From: Microtetraspora niveoalba | GTDB taxonomy: Bacteria; Actinomycetota; Actinomycetes; Streptosporangiales; Streptosporangiaceae | NCBI RefSeq assembly: GCF_001570405.1 | Contig: NZ_BBYM01000025.1 | Span: 1 to 64,000 of the forward strand | Direction of reading: 5' to 3' | DNA length: 64,000 nucleotides | Shown: piece by piece, positions 59,881 through 64,000 of the stretch | How positions within the stretch are numbered: the first letter of the stretch is position 1 | Layout: every line of letters starts with the position of its first letter | Notes under the pieces: model-generated | Told to the model about the DNA's origin: nothing | Database searches by the model: none | Seen by the model: the letters and a program-made list of their open reading frames with translations, nothing else | Translations under genes and position numbers: made by a program

Positions 59881-59909
59881 ATCATGACACCGAAAATCCA
59901 TGGCGTCCA
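59881..59909 (-). promoter_or_regulatory. Promoter of leader peptide and winged-helix gene
   Basis: -35-like TGGACG (59904-59909), 17-bp spacer, -10-like CATGAT (59881-59886), six bases before the leader ATG. The mRNA would be leaderless. Confidence 0.5.
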
Positions 59910-59998
59910 GGTAGGGATTTAGGAAAACTACCTCCGGTCGCCGTCCACTGCCAGACTGCGAGGCGAGGACGGCCGGACGGCACCCAGCGGGAGGAACA

Positions 59999-60898
59999 GT
60001 GATCATCGTGTGCGGCGAGGCGCTCATCGACCTCGTCCCGGCGGGCGCCGAGAACACCTGGCGCGCCGTGCCGGGAGGCGGCCCGGCCAACACGGCCGTC
60101 GCCCTCGCGCGCCTCGGAACTCCGGCGCGGCTGCTGTGCCGGTTGTCGCGGGACGGGTTCGGGCGACGGCTGCGCGACCACCTGACCACGAACGGCGTGG
60201 ACCTCTCCCTCGCCGCCGAGGCGGCCGAGCCGACGACGCTCGCCGTGGTGGATCTCGACGAGCACGGCTCCGCCGACTTCCGCTTCTACATGGAGCGCAC
60301 CGCCGACTGGCAGTGGACCCCCGGAGAGCTGCCCGCGTCGCTCCCGCCCGGCACCCGGGCCCTGCACGTCGGCTCGCTCGCTTCCGTCCTGCCACCCGGG
60401 GCCGACGTGCTGCGATCGTGGGCCGCCCGCCACCGCGGCGAGGCGACGGTGGTCTACGACGTCAACGTACGGCCGGCCGTCCTGCCCGGGCGGGAGCCGT
60501 ACCTGGAGCGGGTGGAGGCGTGGCTCACGGCCGCGCACGTCGTCAAGGCGAGCGAGGAGGACCTCCGGTGGCTGCACCCGGAGCGCCACCCGCTCGACAC
60601 GGCCCGGACGTGGCTCGCGGACCACGGCCTCGACCTGGTGCTGGTGACCAGGGGTGCGGCCGGAGCGGTGGCGCTGCGCGCGGACGGCCCTCCCGTGGAG
60701 GCGGCCGGCGTCCCCGTGCGGGTGGTGGACACGGTCGGAGCGGGGGACGCCTTCACCGGCGCGTTCCTGCACGCGACGGCCGACCGGGGCATGGGGCTCG
60801 CGGACGCCCTCGGTTATGCGGTCCGTGCCGCCGCGCTGACCTGCACACGGGAGGGCGCGGCGCCGCCGTCGCGGGCCGAGGTCGATGCCCATCGTTGA
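59999..60898 (+). CDS. PfkB family carbohydrate kinase (fructokinase-like)
   Basis: A 299-residue ribokinase-fold enzyme. IIVCGEALIDLVPAG at the start, the PGGGPANTAVALARLG substrate motif and VVDTVGAGDAFTGAFLH with catalytic Asp are all present. The best guess is phosphorylation of fructose or a related sugar with ATP. The GTG start at 59999 follows GGGAGGAAC. It stands alone, divergent from the leader peptide unit. Confidence 0.92.
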   Translation: MIIVCGEALIDLVPAGAENTWRAVPGGGPANTAVALARLGTPARLLCRLSRDGFGRRLRDHLTTNGVDLSLAAEAAEPTTLAVVDLDEHGSADFRFYMERTADWQWTPGELPASLPPGTRALHVGSLASVLPPGADVLRSWAARHRGEATVVYDVNVRPAVLPGREPYLERVEAWLTAAHVVKASEEDLRWLHPERHPLDTARTWLADHGLDLVLVTRGAAGAVALRADGPPVEAAGVPVRVVDTVGAGDAFTGAFLHATADRGMGLADALGYAVRAAALTCTREGAAPPSRAEVDAHR

Positions 60899-60967
60899 GC
60901 GATACGCACCGTTTATCCGATATTGCGGAGGGTAACACCAGAGCGAAAGCACCACCCAGGGGGGAAA

Positions 60968-61261
60968 ATGATCAGCACACTCCACAAGATGGGGCTGCGC
61001 TCCAGCATGATGTACGCGGCCGGACTCGCCTCGATCGGCCTCGCGGCCACGTCATGGTTCGTGTCGAGAAACTACGAGGCCGCGGGCCGGGATCGTGCCG
61101 ACCGCTGGGGGATCTTCATCGGAGAGTGGGCGCCCACGTTCTTCGGCATGGGGGTCGCGCTCCGCATGGAAGAGATGCGCGACATGAAGCGGCACGAGAT
61201 GTCGGAGTGGCAGGAGACGCAGCAGCAGGCCATGCGCACTCCCTCCCGCGCCGGAGTGTGA
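60968..61261 (+). CDS. Small membrane protein of unknown function
   Basis: A 97-residue protein with one N-terminal hydrophobic helix (MMYAAGLASIGLAATSWFVS), a second weakly hydrophobic part (IFIGEWAPTFFGMGVAL) and a charged, Met/Glu/Gln-rich tail. I do not recognise a family. ATG 60968 follows GGGGGG. A perfect 11-bp hairpin lies just after the stop. Confidence 0.75.
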   Translation: MISTLHKMGLRSSMMYAAGLASIGLAATSWFVSRNYEAAGRDRADRWGIFIGEWAPTFFGMGVALRMEEMRDMKRHEMSEWQETQQQAMRTPSRAGV

Positions 61262-61269
61262 GCCGATCG

Positions 61270-61300
61270 GGAGCCCGCGGTCCCACCTGCCGCGGGCTCC
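61270..61300 (+). terminator. Hairpin terminator
   Basis: GGAGCCCGCGG, loop TCCCACCTG, CCGCGGGCTCC: a perfect 11-bp stem directly after the small membrane protein gene. Confidence 0.75.
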
Positions 61301-61354
61301 GCCGTACCCGGAGGCGGTGGGAACCGGCCCGGGGCCTCCGGGGAGAATGGGCCG

Positions 61355-62056
61355 GTGAGCACTGACCTCGGCTATCCCGATCCGCCCAGCCCGGCGTTCC
61401 TCTTCGACCTCGACGGCACCCTGATCGACAGCGTGTACCAGCACGTGATCGCCTGGCGCTCGGCGCTCGCCGGGCTCGGCATCGACCTGTCGGTCTGGCG
61501 GATCCACCGGCGCATCGGCATGAGCGGGGGCCTCTTCGTCACCGCGCTGCTGCGGGAGACCGGTCTGTCCCTGACCCAGGAGCAGATCGACGACCTCCAG
61601 GACGCGCACGCCGCCGCCTACACCGAGCAGATCGAGTCCGTACGACCGCTGCCCGGGGCGTCCGCGCTGCTGTCCGAGCTCACGGAACGCGGGGTGCCGT
61701 GGGCGATCGCGACCAGCGGGTACGCCAAGACCGCCCGGCGGGCGCTCGACATGCTCGGGCTGCCGGAGGACACCCCCATGGTCACCCGCGACCTGGTGCG
61801 GCGGGCCAAGCCCGACCCCGACCTGTTCCTCGCCGGCGCCACCCTGCTGGACATCGACCCCCGGTCCGCCATGGTGGTCGGCGACAGCGTCTGGGACCTG
61901 CTCGCCGCGCGCCGCGCGGGGGCGCTCGGGATCGGCCTGCTGTCCGGCGGGTACGGCAGGGACGAGCTGGAGCGCGCGGGCGCGTTCCGGGTGTACGCCG
62001 ACCCCGCCGACATGCTCAACCGCCTCGACGAGCTGGGCGTGCGCCAGAACCCCTGA
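61355..62056 (+). CDS. HAD family hydrolase (beta-phosphoglucomutase-like)
   Basis: A 233-residue HAD enzyme of the class with an N-terminal helical cap. Motifs: FLFDLDGTLIDSVYQHV (I), IATSGYAKTA (II), RRAKPDPDLFLAG (III), VVGDSVWDLLAARR (IV). Close relatives are phosphatases or phosphomutases of sugar phosphates. The GTG start at 61355 lies after a weak GGGGAG. Confidence 0.9.
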   Translation: MSTDLGYPDPPSPAFLFDLDGTLIDSVYQHVIAWRSALAGLGIDLSVWRIHRRIGMSGGLFVTALLRETGLSLTQEQIDDLQDAHAAAYTEQIESVRPLPGASALLSELTERGVPWAIATSGYAKTARRALDMLGLPEDTPMVTRDLVRRAKPDPDLFLAGATLLDIDPRSAMVVGDSVWDLLAARRAGALGIGLLSGGYGRDELERAGAFRVYADPADMLNRLDELGVRQNP

Positions 62057-62061
62057 CACTC

Positions 62062-62076
62062 CCGGACAACGTCCGG
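62062..62076. terminator. Short hairpin between convergent genes
   Basis: CCGGAC-AAC-GTCCGG lies six bases after the HAD gene stop and before the convergent kinase-like gene. The stem is short, so the call is weak. Confidence 0.35.
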
Positions 62077-62127
62077 CGGAGGGACCGCCCGTCGAGTGCC
62101 GGTGCGCGGCATGGACCGGGGCGCCGG

Positions 62128-62760
62128 TCAGCCGGTGACGATCGTGAGGTCGGCGCGGGCCCGGACGTCGTGGGTCGCGTAGAAGCGCTCCTCCTGGTCC
62201 GCCCAGCGGGTCCAGTGGGGCAGATAGAGATCCCCGTCCCGCGCCAGCGCGCGGGACCTGCGGACGTCGTCGGGCGCCTTCACCCAGATCAGGCCGCTCA
62301 GGAACGGCGCGGCGCTCCAGGCCCCGCAGCCGACGCCTTCGACGAGGAGCGCCCCCGCCGCGGGCTCCTCGTGCCATTCGGCGTACTCGCCGGCGGTCCA
62401 GTCGAATCGCCGCCACCGGGCGGGACGGCCCAGGCTCAGCGGCCGCAGGACCCATTCGACGAGGGCCTCCACACCGCCGAGCAGGCCGTCCCAGCCGGGA
62501 TAGAGGTCGTCCATCCGGACGAGCGGCAGCCCGCGGGCGGTCGCGAGTGCCTCGGCGAGGGTGGACTTGCCCGCGCCCGACCGGCCCTCGACGGCCAGCA
62601 CGCGCGTGCGCCCCGCCCGCGCGGGACGGGCGAGCAGCAGGTCGACTCGCTGCCGTAGCGGCTGACCGCCCCCTGGGCCGACCGGGGCGGGTGGGAAGGC
62701 AGCGAGGCTCCGGTCACCCGCGCACGGCCGCTCCCCGTCCGGCCCCGCCACCTCTCGCAC
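62128..62760 (-). CDS. P-loop kinase (uridine kinase-like)
   Basis: A 210-residue protein. Walker A is VEGRSGAGKSTLAEALA, preceded by ~40 residues of Pro/Arg/Gly that may not be translated. VRMDDLYPGWDGLL (substrate/Mg Asp) and ALLVEGVGCG (second strand) are typical of uridine/pantothenate kinase-like enzymes in actinobacteria. The GTG start at 62760 is uncertain; a later GTG near the P-loop is possible. Small-molecule substrate unknown. Confidence 0.8.
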   Translation of the reverse strand: MREVAGPDGERPCAGDRSLAAFPPAPVGPGGGQPLRQRVDLLLARPARAGRTRVLAVEGRSGAGKSTLAEALATARGLPLVRMDDLYPGWDGLLGGVEALVEWVLRPLSLGRPARWRRFDWTAGEYAEWHEEPAAGALLVEGVGCGAWSAAPFLSGLIWVKAPDDVRRSRALARDGDLYLPHWTRWADQEERFYATHDVRARADLTIVTG

Positions 62761-62807
62761 GCCCTCACATCCCCCGCCCGGCGACTCCGGTCATCCATGA
62801 TGCGTCG

Positions 62808-63221
62808 TCACGCGCCGTAGAACCACTTCGAGGTCCAGATCCTGATCCACTCCCCCGGCGGGTAGACCCGGCCGTTGGCAACGATCCACCTGGTCCGCGA
62901 CCGTACGCAGTCGACGTCGGGCCAGTGCGGCGACCCGTACGCGTTGGAGTTCTTGCCGTTCGGGAGGTCCCGGTAGGGTCCGATCGCGCCGCAGGTGAAG
63001 TGGCTGTTCGCGTCCCGGCTCAGTTGCAGCGTGCCCCCGGTGCGGTTGTAGACGATCCCGCAGGGGTTGGTGATGCCGCCGCAGGACGCGCCCCGGGCCG
63101 GGACCGTCGCCGGGACGGACGACGCCGCCGCGGCCTGGGCGGCGGGCGCCCCGATCATCGTCAGGAGCGCCGCCGCGGCCCCCGCCGCCGCTGCCCCGGC
63201 TTTCGTGCGTGCAGAGAACAT
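62808..63221 (-). CDS. Small secreted cysteine-containing protein
   Basis: A 137-residue exported protein. Signal peptide: MFSARTKAGAAAAGAAAALL to APAAQA. The ~105-residue mature part has four cysteines (ASCGG, NPCG, FTCG, VDC), probably two disulfides, and aromatic-rich ends (WIRIWTSKWFYGA). I do not recognise a family. ATG 63221 has GGGGGAG. It is divergent from the FHA gene. Confidence 0.8.
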   Translation of the reverse strand: MFSARTKAGAAAAGAAAALLTMIGAPAAQAAAASSVPATVPARGASCGGITNPCGIVYNRTGGTLQLSRDANSHFTCGAIGPYRDLPNGKNSNAYGSPHWPDVDCVRSRTRWIVANGRVYPPGEWIRIWTSKWFYGA

Positions 63222-63427
63222 TTCTCCCCCATGTCTCTTCGCCTTCCGTGGAGCCGGGGAATCCGCCGTCGCCGATACGCGAATTAACGCCATGTGCCCG
63301 CTTTCCAGCGTTTTGCGGCTTTCCCGGTTTTCTCCGGTCATCGCCATGCTCGGACATGATCCCGATTTTGCTAACCTCGAAGATTCAAGGGTGCTCGATC
63401 GCCGCCCATACGGAGGACGCGGAGAGA

Positions 63428-64000
63428 ATGCGGACGATCCTCGTTCAGACCGAGGCTCCCGGTCCCGGGTCGTCCACGCTGGAGATCCGTCCGGGCCGTG
63501 AGATCAGTTTCGGCCGCGGCGACGTGGCCGCGCCGGTCGACTTCCCGCTGCGCCACCCGGGCGTGTCGCGGAGGGCCGGCGTCATCAGGGCCGTCGAGGA
63601 CTACTGGCTGCTGACCAACCTCAGCCGCTCCGCGACCCTCGTGGTGGAGAACCCCGAAGGCGGCGGCGAGTTCCTCAAGGTGCCTCCGGGGCGGGCCGCC
63701 GCGCCCGTGCCGTTCGAGTTCGCCCGCGTGGTGCTGCCGGTCGCCGAAGGGTCGTGCACGTTCCTGGTCTTCGCCTCCCAGCACAGCTACATCGACCTGG
63801 ACGCGCCCGAGAGCACGTCGGGAGAGCCGACGTTGTCGGCGTTCTCGGTGGACGAGTCGGCGAAGTACTTCCTGGTGCTGGTCGCGCTCTGCGAGCCCCG
63901 GCTGCGCGACTGCTCGTCGTCGGTCATCCCGACCGTTCCCGAGGTGCTGGAGCGCCTGGAGCGCGTCCCCGGCTGCGCCGACCTGACCCGCGCGGCCGTC
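63428..64000 (+). CDS. FHA domain protein, 3' end outside window
   Basis: The frame is open from ATG 63428 to the window edge (191 codons), so the protein is incomplete. Residues ~15-85 show the FHA pattern: EISFGRGDV, RHPGVSRRAG and LLTNLSRSATLVVEN, which bind phosphothreonine peptides. The rest visible (FSVDESAKYFLVLVALCEPR, IPTVPEVLERLERVPGCADL) looks like a helical domain often following FHA in actinobacterial proteins encoded near Ser/Thr kinases. GGAG sequences lie just upstream. Partner genes are beyond the window. Confidence 0.8.
   Translation, partial: MRTILVQTEAPGPGSSTLEIRPGREISFGRGDVAAPVDFPLRHPGVSRRAGVIRAVEDYWLLTNLSRSATLVVENPEGGGEFLKVPPGRAAAPVPFEFARVVLPVAEGSCTFLVFASQHSYIDLDAPESTSGEPTLSAFSVDESAKYFLVLVALCEPRLRDCSSSVIPTVPEVLERLERVPGCADLTRAAV

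Overview
The window is very GC-rich, with strong G/C preference at third codon positions, GTG and TTG starts, a WhiJ-like XRE/DUF397/ATPase locus and secreted chitinolytic and RTX-type proteins. Together these point to a filamentous actinobacterium, probably of the Streptosporangiaceae type (Nonomuraea, Microbispora and relatives). That placement is inferred from gene content, not from a marker gene. No rRNA, tRNA, CRISPR array or insertion sequence was seen.

Layout. Positions 1-2100 hold the 3' part of a DUF222/HNH-type endonuclease gene, a decayed copy of its 3' end, and two tandem-repeat blocks. Positions 2100-9717 carry an MFS transporter, a promoter-preceded secreted GH18 chitinase, a CopC-CopD copper pair and a convergent ten-helix membrane protein. 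Positions 9865-13505 carry a serine hydrolase fused through a membrane segment to an ABC ATPase, plus its ABC-2 permease. Positions 13582-15063 hold a divergent ribosomal protein L11 paralogue facing a MerR regulator. Two back-to-back MerR-type promoters with 19-bp spacers lie between them.

Positions 15316-28361 are a thirteen-gene, single-strand catabolic operon for an aromatic compound: aldehyde dehydrogenase, 3Fe-4S ferredoxin, ferredoxin reductase, cytochrome P450, Zn alcohol dehydrogenase, FAD monooxygenase (frameshifted), HpaB-type flavin monooxygenase, LigJ-like hydratase, LigB-type extradiol dioxygenase, three RraA/LigK-like aldolases, and a flavin reductase fused to an FCD domain. 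A divergent PucR-family regulator (28519-29697) shares a palindrome-containing intergenic region with it. The enzyme set fits oxidation and demethylation of a methoxylated benzylic compound, then gallate-type meta-cleavage to pyruvate and oxaloacetate.

Positions 29713-34973 hold a small conserved actinobacterial protein, a STAND/NB-ARC ATPase with TPR-like repeats, a class I terpene cyclase, an F420-type LLM oxidoreductase and a MarR repressor with three matching palindromic operators. Positions 35081-46540 are a two-gene unit encoding a 3058-residue exported RTX-repeat protein and a secreted zinc metalloprotease. Positions 46789-64000 are mostly housekeeping or accessory: ankyrin protein, PAC2 protein, Gfo/Idh/MocA oxidoreductase, tyrosine phosphatase, SGNH esterase, hemerythrin, the WhiJ-like trio, HAD phosphatases, HrpA helicase, a winged-helix regulator translationally coupled to a leader peptide, a PfkB kinase, small secreted and membrane proteins, and the start of an FHA protein.

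Most notable for follow-up are the MerR-controlled L11 paralogue lacking the thiopeptide-contact prolines, the aromatic operon with its flavin reductase-FCD fusion and triplicated aldolase, the hydrolase-ABC fusion, the RTX/metalloprotease pair, and the ATGA-coupled leader peptide.
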